This document shows positions 53,209-63,966 of a DNA stretch of 64,000 bases, in pieces. The translations under genes and the position numbers were made by a program. The notes under the pieces were generated by a model, which was not told the DNA's origin, made no database searches, and was given only the letters and a program-made list of their open reading frames with translations. This DNA is from JBQTIM01 sp052388135 (lineage in GTDB: Bacteria > Elusimicrobiota > Elusimicrobia > FEN-1173): NCBI GenBank assembly GCA_052388135.1, contig JBQTIM010000069.1, positions 6,416 to 70,415 of the forward strand. Reading direction: 5' to 3'. Position 1 is the first letter of the stretch; every line of letters begins with the position of its first letter.

Positions 53209-54906
53209 ATGAAAAAGAGCTTAACGCTTGTCGCGCTGGGGTTCTTCTTGGCCGCGCCGTCCCTCCGGGCGGCGGAGTTGAAATCCGTGAGGGGCTCAGC
53301 GCAGGTGCAGCGCGCCGGCGCCCAATCCTGGGCGGCCGCCAAGTCCGGTTCCCGCGTGAAAGACGGCGACACCGTCAAGACCGGCCCCGGCTCCCAGACC
53401 GACATCCTGCTTCCCCAGGGCCACCGCCTTCTGGTGCGCGAGCGCACCACTTTAAAAATAGATTCCTCCAACCCCGACGACATGCGTCTTTCCCTGGCCG
53501 CCGGCCGCGTGCGCGCCTTCGTCGCCAAACTCAGAAAGCGCAACAAATTCGAGATGCGCACCCCCGTGGCCGTGGCGTCGGTGCGCGGCACCGTTTTTGA
53601 GTTGGAGGTGGGGGAAGACCAGTCCTCGCGGCTGTCCGTCCTGGAAGGAAGCGTCAACTACCGCGACTTGGCCGGCCTGGGAAGCGACGTTTTGGTTCTT
53701 CAGGGCAACAGTGTGCTCATTGAGCCCGGCGCCGCGCCGCGCGCGCCCGAGCCGCTGCCCGCCGACATGAGCGAAGGTCTCATGCCCGACCGGGAAGACC
53801 TCCAGGCCCGGTTCGATCTCAAGGCCGAGGTCGCCCGCGAGACGGGCCTGCAGGCCTTCAAGGACTACTTCCAGACCGACGCCGCCCAGGAGATGAAGAC
53901 CGCCCAATACCAGGAAGGCAAGACGCTCATCGACGCCTTCGGCCACCGCGTCCGCCTGGAGGAATACATCACCCGCCCCGCGCCCGAGCAATTTTCCTTC
54001 GTGGCCCTCAACACGCGCGAGGACCGCTTCGACTTCACCCGCTTCGACCTCTACGCCGCCAAGCCCCTGCCCGAGGACCTGGGCTCCGTCAACCTGTTTC
54101 GCCAGCCCGGCTCCGGCCCCATGGACAACTGGGCCGTCAAGACCCACCGCCTGTCCTCCAACGGCGGCGATTACTACCGCGAATGGCAGGACGGCGGCGC
54201 GCCCGTGCCAATGACGGGAACCGACGGGCCTTACAAGCAGGTGGTCTTCAACGACTGGTTCGTGGAGGTTCGTGGCGCCGGCAGCGAGCCCACGCTCCTT
54301 TCCCACTGGCAGCCCCACCCCGATTTCAAGAGCGGTCTCAATCCCGATGTGAACGCAACGCGCGACAAGAACGATAGGGATCTGGACGGCAGCCAGGACA
54401 TCCCCAGCGGCTACGAGGACTTTCTGTCCGGCGGTGCCGGCACCGTGGGCGACGACCGGCCCATAGACTTGGCTGGATTCAGCGCCGCCGACCGCCTGAA
54501 GGCCTTCGACATGCCCGCCGTGGCTTCCGCCTACGCCCTCAGCGAGGGCTACCGGCGCGAAAGCGTGGCTGTCTTGGACGGATTGACGCTGGCGGAAATC
54601 AGGGCCCGCTTCCCGGACGGCAACGACCGGGTCCGCTTCATCCTCCACAGCACGGAGTTCGGCAACCAAAGCGTCTACAAGCGGGCCGAAGTTACCGGCG
54701 GCTCCGACATCACGGTGCGCAACAACACCTACTACATTTCCGACGAGGGCCGGCGCCTCAACGCCGGGCAGGCCTCGACCATCGGTTCGCGCCTGGACGG
54801 CTTGAACCTCCAGGACGTGTTCACCTCGCCCACTCTGATGGGCGGCCGCAAAATAGACGTCGTCATCAGCCCCGGCATTTTCCGCCGGGCCAACCTCCTC
54901 GACTAG
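53209..54906 (+). CDS. Secreted FecR-domain protein, paralogue 1
   Basis: The 565-residue product has a signal peptide (KKSLTLVALGFFLAAPSLRA). A FecR domain follows at ~25-165 (VQRAGAQSWAAAKSGSRVKD; LLPQGHRLLVRERTTLKID; MRTPVAVASVRGTVFELEV). The remaining ~400 residues form a domain I do not recognise, shared with the next gene: LIDAFGHRVRLEEYITRP, LNTREDRFDF, MDNWAVKTH, YYREWQDGG. No membrane anchor or sigma-factor partner is seen, so it is not a classical anti-sigma FecR. ATG 53209 fits the signal peptide; ATG 53197 is also possible. Confidence 0.85.
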   Translation: MKKSLTLVALGFFLAAPSLRAAELKSVRGSAQVQRAGAQSWAAAKSGSRVKDGDTVKTGPGSQTDILLPQGHRLLVRERTTLKIDSSNPDDMRLSLAAGRVRAFVAKLRKRNKFEMRTPVAVASVRGTVFELEVGEDQSSRLSVLEGSVNYRDLAGLGSDVLVLQGNSVLIEPGAAPRAPEPLPADMSEGLMPDREDLQARFDLKAEVARETGLQAFKDYFQTDAAQEMKTAQYQEGKTLIDAFGHRVRLEEYITRPAPEQFSFVALNTREDRFDFTRFDLYAAKPLPEDLGSVNLFRQPGSGPMDNWAVKTHRLSSNGGDYYREWQDGGAPVPMTGTDGPYKQVVFNDWFVEVRGAGSEPTLLSHWQPHPDFKSGLNPDVNATRDKNDRDLDGSQDIPSGYEDFLSGGAGTVGDDRPIDLAGFSAADRLKAFDMPAVASAYALSEGYRRESVAVLDGLTLAEIRARFPDGNDRVRFILHSTEFGNQSVYKRAEVTGGSDITVRNNTYYISDEGRRLNAGQASTIGSRLDGLNLQDVFTSPTLMGGRKIDVVISPGIFRRANLLD

Positions 54907-54909
54907 CTC

Positions 54910-56667
54910 GTGCGAGCGCCGGCCGCCCTCTTCCTGCTGGCCTTCGCGGCCGCGCCTCTGGCCGCCGCTCCGGCGGAACTGCGCTCCCTGCGCGGAACCG
55001 TTGAAATCCGCAAAGCCGGCTCCGGGGCGTGGGTGGCCGTCTCCTCCGGCGCCCGCGTGGGCAACGGCGATTCCCTCCGCACCGCCGAGAACGCCCGGGC
55101 CGAAATGGCCATGCCCCAGGGCCACCGGCTTACGCTCCGCCAAAAGACCACTCTCCGCATGGATTCCTCCGACCCGAAAGACACCCGGTTCAGCCTCACG
55201 GTGGGCCGCGTGCGCGCCTTCGTCGCCAAGCTCAAGAAGCGCGACAAATTTGAAATGCGCACCCCCGTGGCCGTGGCTTCCGTCCGCGGCACCGTGTTTG
55301 AAATGGACGTGAGGGAGGACTTCACGTCCCGCCTCTCGGTTTTGGAAGGGGACGTGGGTTACAAGGACCTGGCCGGACTGGCCGGCGAGTTCGTCGTTTC
55401 CGGAGGACAGAGCGTGGTGGTGGACGCGGGCGGCGTCGGCAAGCCCGAAACCGTCCCTCCGGATGTCCTCCTGGATAAGGAGCCCGGGGAGCCTGAGAAA
55501 ATCCCCGAAGGCGAAAAACCCGGGGAAAAGAAGGAGGAAAAGAAAGAGGAGAAAGCGGAAGAAAAGAAAAAAGATCTCCGCGGCCGCCGGGATAAGGACG
55601 ATCCCAAGGGCAAAATTTCCGCGCGCGAGGAGGCGCGGCAGGAATTCCGCGTTGAGATGGAGAAAGAGATCAGCCTGGACGCCTTCCGGGATTTCATTCA
55701 AACCGACGTCGCCCAGGAATTGCAGCAGAACGAATATCAGAAGGGGACCACGCTCATAGACGCCTTCGGCCGCCGCGTGCGCATGGAGGAATACATCACC
55801 CGCCCGGCCAAGAACCAGTATTCCTTCATCTCCCTCAACACCCGCGAAGACCGCTTCGACCGCACCCAGTTCGACGTCTACGCCCGCGACGCCCTCCCGG
55901 AGGATCTCAGCTCCGTCAATTTGTTCCGCCAGGAGAAACCCATGGACAACTGGGCCGAGAAAACCCATTACATCTCTTCCAATGACAAGGGCGATTATTA
56001 TCGGGAATGGCGCGACGGCGGCCAGCAGGTCTTTATGCAGGATAAGAACTTCCACCAGGTGGTCTTCGACCATTGGTATATAGAAGTGAAAGGCGATGGC
56101 GAGGCCGTCCTTCTTTCCCACTGGGTGCCCGACGCCAATTTCCGCAGAGGGACCTTCGACGCGACGCAGTCCCGCGACGAACAGGCGCTCAAGGACGACG
56201 GCCTCCTGGACATCCCCTCCGGCTACGACGAGTACGGCCATACGACCGGCACCGTGGGCGACGATCGCTACGTGGACGATTTCGACAATAAAACGCGCAT
56301 GGCCTATTTCACGGACAGCCGCGTCGCCGACAAATACCGGCTGAGCGAAGGCTATTCCCGTAAAAGCCGGCCGCTTTACGACGACGTGTTCACCATGGAT
56401 TCCGCCCAGCAGCAGAAGGCCGGCAAGTTCTCCCGCGAGGACACTTACTTCCACCCTGACAACAAGATATTCCTCCGCACGGACACCTACACCCTCACCG
56501 ACGAAGGCGGCCGTGTGCCGCTGGGCAAACTGCAGGAAACCGGTTTCGGGCCCGACGGGCTCAACGTGCAGAGGGTGTTCAGCTCCTCGCTCCTGCCCAA
56601 ACGCAACATCGACGTGATTTTCGACAACGCCGTGCTTCTCAAGCAAGCCGGCCATCTGGAGAGATAA
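54910..56667 (+). CDS. Secreted FecR-domain protein, paralogue 2
   Basis: The 585-residue product begins at GTG 54910, three bases after the previous stop. Signal peptide: ALFLLAFAAAPLAAAPAE. The FecR domain at ~20-150 closely matches paralogue 1 (MRTPVAVASVRGTVFEMDV). A highly charged Glu/Lys linker at ~195-245 is unique to this copy. The C-terminal domain repeats the shared blocks: LIDAFGRRVRMEEYITRP, LNTREDRFDR, MDNWAEKTH, YYREWRDGG. Tandem duplication is clear. It probably acts in the periplasm with the downstream barrel. Confidence 0.85.
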   Translation: MRAPAALFLLAFAAAPLAAAPAELRSLRGTVEIRKAGSGAWVAVSSGARVGNGDSLRTAENARAEMAMPQGHRLTLRQKTTLRMDSSDPKDTRFSLTVGRVRAFVAKLKKRDKFEMRTPVAVASVRGTVFEMDVREDFTSRLSVLEGDVGYKDLAGLAGEFVVSGGQSVVVDAGGVGKPETVPPDVLLDKEPGEPEKIPEGEKPGEKKEEKKEEKAEEKKKDLRGRRDKDDPKGKISAREEARQEFRVEMEKEISLDAFRDFIQTDVAQELQQNEYQKGTTLIDAFGRRVRMEEYITRPAKNQYSFISLNTREDRFDRTQFDVYARDALPEDLSSVNLFRQEKPMDNWAEKTHYISSNDKGDYYREWRDGGQQVFMQDKNFHQVVFDHWYIEVKGDGEAVLLSHWVPDANFRRGTFDATQSRDEQALKDDGLLDIPSGYDEYGHTTGTVGDDRYVDDFDNKTRMAYFTDSRVADKYRLSEGYSRKSRPLYDDVFTMDSAQQQKAGKFSREDTYFHPDNKIFLRTDTYTLTDEGGRVPLGKLQETGFGPDGLNVQRVFSSSLLPKRNIDVIFDNAVLLKQAGHLER

Positions 56668-56671
56668 AACC

Positions 56672-57883
56672 ATGAAAAAAACTTTCGTTGCCTTCGTCCT
56701 TTCGGCGTTCGCGGCGACCGGCGCGCGGGCCGAGGTGCAGTGGGCCCCGTTCCTGGACGCCGAGGTTTTCGGCGGCCGGTCCACCTTCTCCGGCGACGAC
56801 GTCGACGGCCTGAACGGCTCCCTGCGCTTCGTCCCGGGCCTGCGCCTGTCGGAGAAGCTTTCTCTCCTGCCCGCGCTGGCCTTCGCCTACCGCAAGTCCC
56901 GCGACGTGCAGGAACTGGCCGGCGGCGGCTTCCTCACCCAACAGGCCCAGACGCGCTCGGCGTCCCTCAAGGGCATCCACGCCCTGGGCGATTCTTGGAA
57001 GGGCAAGGCCTACGTCTCCTACCGTCAGGAGCTCCTCAAGGAAACGTCCGACGAGGACTGGGGCGACGGACTCTTCGACCACGACAAGACGGCCGTGGGA
57101 CTGGAGGCCGAGCGCGAGGGGTCCCTCTGGAAAAGCCTCCGCTTCGGGCTCGACTATTACCAGACGCGCTTCCCCAATTTCCAGACTCTCGCCAGCAAAC
57201 AGCTGGGCTCGGAGATCAACGCCGGAACCGACGTTCTGGACTTCGATTCCGTGGACGGCTCCCTGGGCGCCGACCTTTCCCTGGGCCAGGGGTCTTTGCT
57301 CTCGAGTTACCTGCTGGTGTCCAATCGCGATTTTTCCGACCAAAAGATCGTGAGGCGGGACGGGACCTTCTCCGGCGATTTGCGCAACGACCTTTACTCC
57401 TATTTGTCGCTCGGTTGGCGGCGCCAGCTTCCCACGGTCTCCCTTTTCGGCATGGGCGTGGAAAGCCTGGCCGGCGTGGACGCTTCCTACGCCCGCCTGG
57501 ATTCCAACCAGCACAGCTACGACGCCTCGCGCACCCGCTTCAACGAGAACTACTACGACTACGGCGAGATCGGCGGCGGGCCCCGCATCAACCTGCGCTT
57601 TAAAGAGAAGCTTTCGGCCGGCTTCGCCTTCATCTATTCCGTGCGGGACTACGCCGCCCGCCCCGTCCAAAACGTGGACGGCAGCTATCCGGCGGCCGGC
57701 GAGGCCATCTCCACCAAGACCAACACCTTCCGCTGGTCCCTGGGCTATCCCCTGGTCAAGGGCTTGAGCGCGCGCCTGCAGGGCGCCCTCCAGCACGCCG
57801 ATTCCAACATGGATTACGAGACCGTCTACCGCTACAACTACTCCTCCTCAAGCTATTTCGCGGGCCTGGCCTACCAGTTTTAA
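56672..57883 (+). CDS. Outer-membrane beta-barrel of unknown function
   Basis: The 403-residue product has a signal peptide (KKTFVAFVLSAFAATGARA). It continues with alternating aromatic/polar strands (LGADLSLGQGSLLSSYLLVS; INLRFKEKLSAGFAFIYSV; LGYPLVKGLSARLQGALQHA) and ends in YQF, the expected barrel C-terminus. About 14-16 strands can be drawn. No family is recognised. It starts 4 bp after the second FecR gene and completes that operon. Its TAA stop is the first base group of a dispersed repeat. Confidence 0.85.
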   Translation: MKKTFVAFVLSAFAATGARAEVQWAPFLDAEVFGGRSTFSGDDVDGLNGSLRFVPGLRLSEKLSLLPALAFAYRKSRDVQELAGGGFLTQQAQTRSASLKGIHALGDSWKGKAYVSYRQELLKETSDEDWGDGLFDHDKTAVGLEAEREGSLWKSLRFGLDYYQTRFPNFQTLASKQLGSEINAGTDVLDFDSVDGSLGADLSLGQGSLLSSYLLVSNRDFSDQKIVRRDGTFSGDLRNDLYSYLSLGWRRQLPTVSLFGMGVESLAGVDASYARLDSNQHSYDASRTRFNENYYDYGEIGGGPRINLRFKEKLSAGFAFIYSVRDYAARPVQNVDGSYPAAGEAISTKTNTFRWSLGYPLVKGLSARLQGALQHADSNMDYETVYRYNYSSSSYFAGLAYQF

Positions 57884-58047
57884 CCCGAATCCCCCGGTCG
57901 GATCGCGGGATTCGACGTAAAATCCGGGGCTTTTTCCTTCACGAAAAAGCTCGACCGTAGTCCGGGTTACGCTCTCACTTTTTCGTTTCGTAAAAAACCC
58001 CCGTCTTTTCCGTCTCGGTCCTCGCGCCCGACCGGGGAACCCGGGTA
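57881..58047 (+). repeat. 3'-end dispersed element with terminal inverted repeats, copy B
   Basis: It begins with the barrel's TAA stop (TAACCCGAATCCCCCGG) and ends in an inverted copy near 58047. It matches 21175-21332 (minus strand) throughout, including the GCTTTTTCCTTCAC hairpin arm and CGTCTTTTCCGTCTCGG. With the rimP promoter and attenuator it fills the gap before rimP. Confidence 0.85.
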
Positions 58048-58054
58048 ACCGCTC

Positions 58055-58084
58055 TTGACCCGGGAGCGGCGACTGTGGTAAGAT
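58055..58084 (+). promoter_or_regulatory. Promoter for the rimP-nusA-infB operon
   Basis: TTGACC at 58055-58060, an 18-bp spacer and TAAGAT at 58079-58084. The mRNA start would be near 58091. Confidence 0.65.
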
Positions 58085-58110
58085 AAAACCCGTCGCCGCT
58101 CCTCCCGAGA

Positions 58111-58139
58111 AAGTGGCTGCCGTTCGAGCCACTTTTTTT
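58111..58139 (+). terminator. Intrinsic terminator between promoter and rimP
   Basis: AAGTGGCT (58111-58118) pairs with AGCCACTT (58127-58134), followed by Ts to 58139. It lies ~20 nt after the predicted start and 35 nt before ATG 58175, so it should act as an attenuator, perhaps through NusA. Confidence 0.75.
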
Positions 58140-58174
58140 GTTTCCAGCCGGGGCGGCGAAAGCGGAGGCCGCCC

Positions 58175-58666
58175 ATGGGCGTCGCGCAAGATTTGGAGAA
58201 CCTCGCCCGGCCCTCTTTGGAGCAGGCCGGCCTGGAGTTGGTGGACGTGGAATACCGCCGCGAGCCGCAGGGCTGGGTGTTGCGCTTCTACTTGGACAAA
58301 CCCGGCGGATTCTCGCTGACGGACTGCGAGGAATGGAACGACCGCCTGGGCCGCGCGGTGGACGAAAGCGGACTCATCCCCCACGGGTATTCGCTGGAAG
58401 TGTCGTCCCCCGGGCTGAACCGGCCCTTGAAGAAGCCGGAGGATTTCCGCCGGTTCCTGGGCGTGGAGGCCGTGATCAAGCTTTTCGCCGCCCGCGCCGG
58501 CCAGAAAAATTTTCACGGGCGCCTGGCGGCCCTGGAGGGGGAAGAACTGGTCCTGGACGACCGCACCTCCGGCCGCGTCCGCCTGCCGCTGGCGGAGATC
58601 GCCAGCGCGCGACTGGACCCGGAGATAGATTTTAATAAAGAGAGAGGCGTGAACAGCGAATCGTGA
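58175..58666 (+). CDS. rimP: Ribosome maturation factor RimP
   Basis: The 163-residue protein helps 30S maturation. Family blocks: LELVDVEYRREPQGWVLRFY, SLTDCEEWNDRLGRAVDESG, YSLEVSSPGLNRPLKKPEDF, and a C-terminal SH3-like barrel (FHGRLAALEGEELVLDD). The final residues GVNSES and the stop codon lie in the GTGAATC repeat, so the original 3' end has probably been replaced. Confidence 0.95.
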   Translation: MGVAQDLENLARPSLEQAGLELVDVEYRREPQGWVLRFYLDKPGGFSLTDCEEWNDRLGRAVDESGLIPHGYSLEVSSPGLNRPLKKPEDFRRFLGVEAVIKLFAARAGQKNFHGRLAALEGEELVLDDRTSGRVRLPLAEIASARLDPEIDFNKERGVNSES

Positions 58667-58750
58667 CGGTGAATAGGAAGAACCAAAGCATGCGAACAGT
58701 TGCTTTCGCCGTTCCCCTTCACCATTCACGATTCACCATTCACGCCGTTT
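58646..58750 (+). repeat. GTGAATG-type inverted repeat between rimP and nusA
   Basis: The left arm, GGCGTGAACAGCGAATCGTG then ACGGTGAATAG, pairs with the right arm ending CACGATTCACCATTCACGCC. The rimP stop TGA (58664-58666) is inside the left arm. Confidence 0.85.
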
Positions 58751-58760
58751 AAAGGAAATT

Positions 58761-60215
58761 ATGGCTCAACAAACCAAAAGCGACTTATTGCCGGTCCTGG
58801 AGCAGATCGAGCGCGACAAGGGCCTCAAAAAAGAGGACATCCTGCACATGATCGAGCAGGCCCTGGTGTCGGCTTACCGCAAGCACGCCGGCCAGCAGGT
58901 CAACGTGGAAGCGACCATCGACGCCGAGTCGGGCCAGATCAAGGCTTTCGTCGTGAAAACCGTGGTGGAGCAGGTGGCGGACCCGGCCCTGGAAATGTCC
59001 GTGGCCGAAGCCAAAAAATTCAAGCCCGGCGCCGAGGCGGGGACCGAGATCAAGATCCCCGTGGACCCCGAGGAGTTCGCCCGCATCGCCGCCCAGACCG
59101 CCAAGCAGGTGCTGGTGCAGAAGATCCGCGAGACCGAGCGCGAAAGCCTCTACGGGGAATACAAGCCCCGCGAGGGCGTGCTCATCAACGGCGCGGTGCA
59201 TCGTTTCTCCAGCCGCAACGTCATCGTGGACCTGGGCCGCGCCGAAGGCATTTTGCCCGTGCGCGAGCAGGTGCGCCGCGAGCGCTGGATGGTGGGCGAC
59301 CGCATCCGCGCCCTCATCCTCAAGGTGGAAAAAGGCCCCCGCGGCCCCGAGATCATTTTGTCCCGGGCCCACGCCGACTTCGTCAAGCGCCTCTTCGAGC
59401 AGGAAGTTCCCGAAATTTACGAAAAGACCGTGGAGGTGGTGGAGGTGGTGCGCGAGCCCGGCCTCCGCTCCAAGGTCGTGGTGCGGAGCAACAATCCCAA
59501 GGTGGACCCCATCGGCGCCTGCGTGGGCGTGAAGGGCTCCCGCGTGCGGCCCATCATCAACGAGCTGCAGGGCGAGCGCATTGATTTGGTGTCCTATTCC
59601 CAGGACGCTTCCGCTTACATCTCCTCCGCCCTGTCGCCGGCCAAGCCGTCGTCGGTGTCCATCGTCAGCCTGGAGGAGAAAAAGGCCGACGTCGTGGTGC
59701 CCGACGACCAGCTCTCGCTGGCCATCGGCAAGGGCGGCCAGAACGTGCGCCTGGCGGCGAAGCTCACGGGCTGGCACATCGACGTCCACTCCGAGTCGCA
59801 GAAGCGCGAGTCCGCCCAAGCCGCGGCCGCCGCCCTGTTGTCGGGGCTGGGGCAATTGGAAGGCGTGGGGCCCAAAACCTCCGAAATTTTGCAGAAGGGC
59901 GGCTGGGGCGACGTGAACCGCCTGGCCGAGGCCAAACCCGAGGACCTGACCCATCTGTCGGGCATCGGCGAGAAGACGGCGGAAAAGATCATCGAGTCGG
60001 CCAAGAATTACCTGGCCGCCCGCGCCGCGCGGGAGGCCGAAGAAGCCGCCGCTGAGGCCGCACCCGCCGAGGAGGCGTCCCCCGAGGCCGAAGCGGAACC
60101 CGCCGCCGCGGACGAAAGCGCGGCGCCCGCCGAGGAATCTCCCGCCGAGCCGGAAGCGGAAGCGCCGGCGGAGCCGTCCGGCGGCGAACCCGCTCCCGAA
60201 CCGGAAAAGGAATAA
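58761..60215 (+). CDS. nusA: Transcription termination/antitermination factor NusA
   Basis: The 484-residue protein has an N-terminal RNA-polymerase-binding domain, an S1 domain (~130-200), and KH1 and KH2 (IGACVGVKGSRVRPIINELQ; LAIGKGGQNVRLAAKLTGW). A C-terminal helix-hairpin-helix region follows (LEGVGPKTSEILQKGGWGD; LSGIGEKTAEKIIESAKNYL). The last ~70 residues are Ala/Glu/Pro-rich. It may regulate its own operon through the leader terminator. It is separated from infB by a single base. Confidence 0.97.
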   Translation: MAQQTKSDLLPVLEQIERDKGLKKEDILHMIEQALVSAYRKHAGQQVNVEATIDAESGQIKAFVVKTVVEQVADPALEMSVAEAKKFKPGAEAGTEIKIPVDPEEFARIAAQTAKQVLVQKIRETERESLYGEYKPREGVLINGAVHRFSSRNVIVDLGRAEGILPVREQVRRERWMVGDRIRALILKVEKGPRGPEIILSRAHADFVKRLFEQEVPEIYEKTVEVVEVVREPGLRSKVVVRSNNPKVDPIGACVGVKGSRVRPIINELQGERIDLVSYSQDASAYISSALSPAKPSSVSIVSLEEKKADVVVPDDQLSLAIGKGGQNVRLAAKLTGWHIDVHSESQKRESAQAAAAALLSGLGQLEGVGPKTSEILQKGGWGDVNRLAEAKPEDLTHLSGIGEKTAEKIIESAKNYLAARAAREAEEAAAEAAPAEEASPEAEAEPAAADESAAPAEESPAEPEAEAPAEPSGGEPAPEPEKE

Positions 60216-60216
60216 G

Positions 60217-62520
<2,304 letters not shown>

Positions 62521-62602
62521 GCCTGGACGGCGCCGCCCCGGGCGGCCCGCGCCCGTGCTTCGGCCGGCTCCTTCCCTTCGCGCGCTCTCAAAGGGGTCCC
62601 GC

Positions 62603-62977
62603 ATGTCCCGCCGCATGGAACGCGTCAACGAGCTTCTTCTGCAAGAAATATCCCGGTTCGTCCTGGAGCGGCAATCTCCCGACATGGGTCTCGTCACGTT
62701 CACCGGCGTGAAAGTGACGGAGGACCTCCGCCAAGCCCGCGTTTTCTATTCCGTCCTGGGCAGCGACGAGCAGAAGGCGGCCACCGCCGAAATTTTGAAA
62801 GGCATGCGGCACGACCTGGTGCGCGGCCTGCGCCACCTGGAAAGCCTGAAGTACATCCCCGTGTTTGAATTCGTCTACGACGAGACGCCCGAGAAAGCGT
62901 CCCGCGTCTTCGAGCTGCTGGAAAAGATTCACGAAGGCGAAGGCGAGCCGCCTTCGCCGGAGCAGCCTCCCGCTTGA
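62603..62977 (+). CDS. rbfA: Ribosome-binding factor A
   Basis: The 124-residue product starts RRMERVNELLLQEISRFVLE, the normal RbfA N-terminus, so ATG 62603 is preferred to the earlier in-frame ATG. Other blocks are VTFTGVKVTEDLRQARVFYS and YIPVFEFVYDETPEKASRV. It matures the 30S subunit in the cold or under stress. Its stop overlaps the TTG of the next gene (TTGA). Confidence 0.95.
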   Translation: MSRRMERVNELLLQEISRFVLERQSPDMGLVTFTGVKVTEDLRQARVFYSVLGSDEQKAATAEILKGMRHDLVRGLRHLESLKYIPVFEFVYDETPEKASRVFELLEKIHEGEGEPPSPEQPPA

Positions 62978-63966
62978 CCCCCCGGCGCCGCGACGAAATC
63001 CTGGGACGCATTCTGCGGGCTGTTCGCAGGGGCCGGACGTTCTTCCTCTCCGGCCACCAAAAGCCCGACGGAGACACCATCGGGTCCGAGCTGGCCTTCG
63101 CCAGCTTCCTCCGCCGCCTCGGCAAAAAGGCCGACATTTACAACACCGAGCCCGTCCCGCAGAATTTTCTTTTCCTTCCGGGCGCGCGGCGCATCAAAAC
63201 CGCGCGCAAGATACGGAAAAAGTACGACGTGGCCGTCATCTTCGAATGCTACGACGCGCGCCGCATGGGCGACATCATAGACCTGCGGACGCAAGCGAAG
63301 GTGGCGGTCAACATCGACCACCACGCCCATCACAGCCTTTACGGCGACATCAACCTGGTCAACCCCCGGGCGTCCTCCAATTCCGAACAGCTTTACTTCC
63401 TCTTCCGCAAAGCCGGCATGGCCTTGACGCGAGCCGAGGCGTCGGCCCTCTACGTGGGCCTCGTGACCGACACGGGCCGCTTTCAGCAGGACAACGCCAA
63501 CGCCGAAAGCCACGCGGTGGCCGCGGAGCTTCTTAAGGCCGGCGCTCCCGCCGCGGACATTTGCCGGCGTCTTTTCGGGACCCGCTCCTTCGGGGCCCTC
63601 AAGCTCATGAGCCGGGCCGTGGGTTCCCTGCGCCTCCGGCACGGCGGCCGCGTGTCCGTCATGTCCGTGGGGCAAAAAGACTACTCGGACACCGGCGCCA
63701 CATCCGAGGACACCGAAGACATCGTCAATTACGCGCTCATGGTTCCCTCGGTGGAGGCGGCCGCGCTCCTGCGGGAGACCGAGGACGGCCGCGTGCGCGC
63801 GAGCCTGCGCGGCAAGGGCCGCGCGGACCTCATGAAAGTCGCCGTGTCCTTCGGCGGAGGCGGGCACAAGAACGCCTCCGGCTTCACCGCCCAGGGTTCT
63901 TTGCCGGCCGTGGAGAAGGCGCTGCTGGAACGGCTGGAAAAGGCCCTGGGTAAAAGGCGTGAATAG
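62974..63966 (+). CDS. nrnA: DHH-family phosphoesterase NrnA (oligoribonuclease/pAp phosphatase)
   Basis: The 330-residue enzyme degrades nanoRNA and 3'-phosphoadenosine 5'-phosphate. DHH motifs: SGHQKPDGDTIGSELAF, IFECYDARRMGD, VNIDHHAHHSLYGD and VTDTGRFQQDN. The DHHA1 domain ends VSFGGGGHKNASGF. It starts at TTG 62974, overlapping rbfA, a layout seen in many bacteria (rbfA-nrnA-truB). The window ends 34 bp after its stop, in sequence that shows the start of another GTGAATA-like repeat. Confidence 0.95.
   Translation: MTPRRRDEILGRILRAVRRGRTFFLSGHQKPDGDTIGSELAFASFLRRLGKKADIYNTEPVPQNFLFLPGARRIKTARKIRKKYDVAVIFECYDARRMGDIIDLRTQAKVAVNIDHHAHHSLYGDINLVNPRASSNSEQLYFLFRKAGMALTRAEASALYVGLVTDTGRFQQDNANAESHAVAAELLKAGAPAADICRRLFGTRSFGALKLMSRAVGSLRLRHGGRVSVMSVGQKDYSDTGATSEDTEDIVNYALMVPSVEAAALLRETEDGRVRASLRGKGRADLMKVAVSFGGGGHKNASGFTAQGSLPAVEKALLERLEKALGKRRE

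Noticed and set aside
53452..56784. 1,110-codon minus-strand ORF opposite the FecR genes
   Set aside because: It spans two real genes with signal peptides and matching paralogous domains; the antisense product shows only mirrored repeats.
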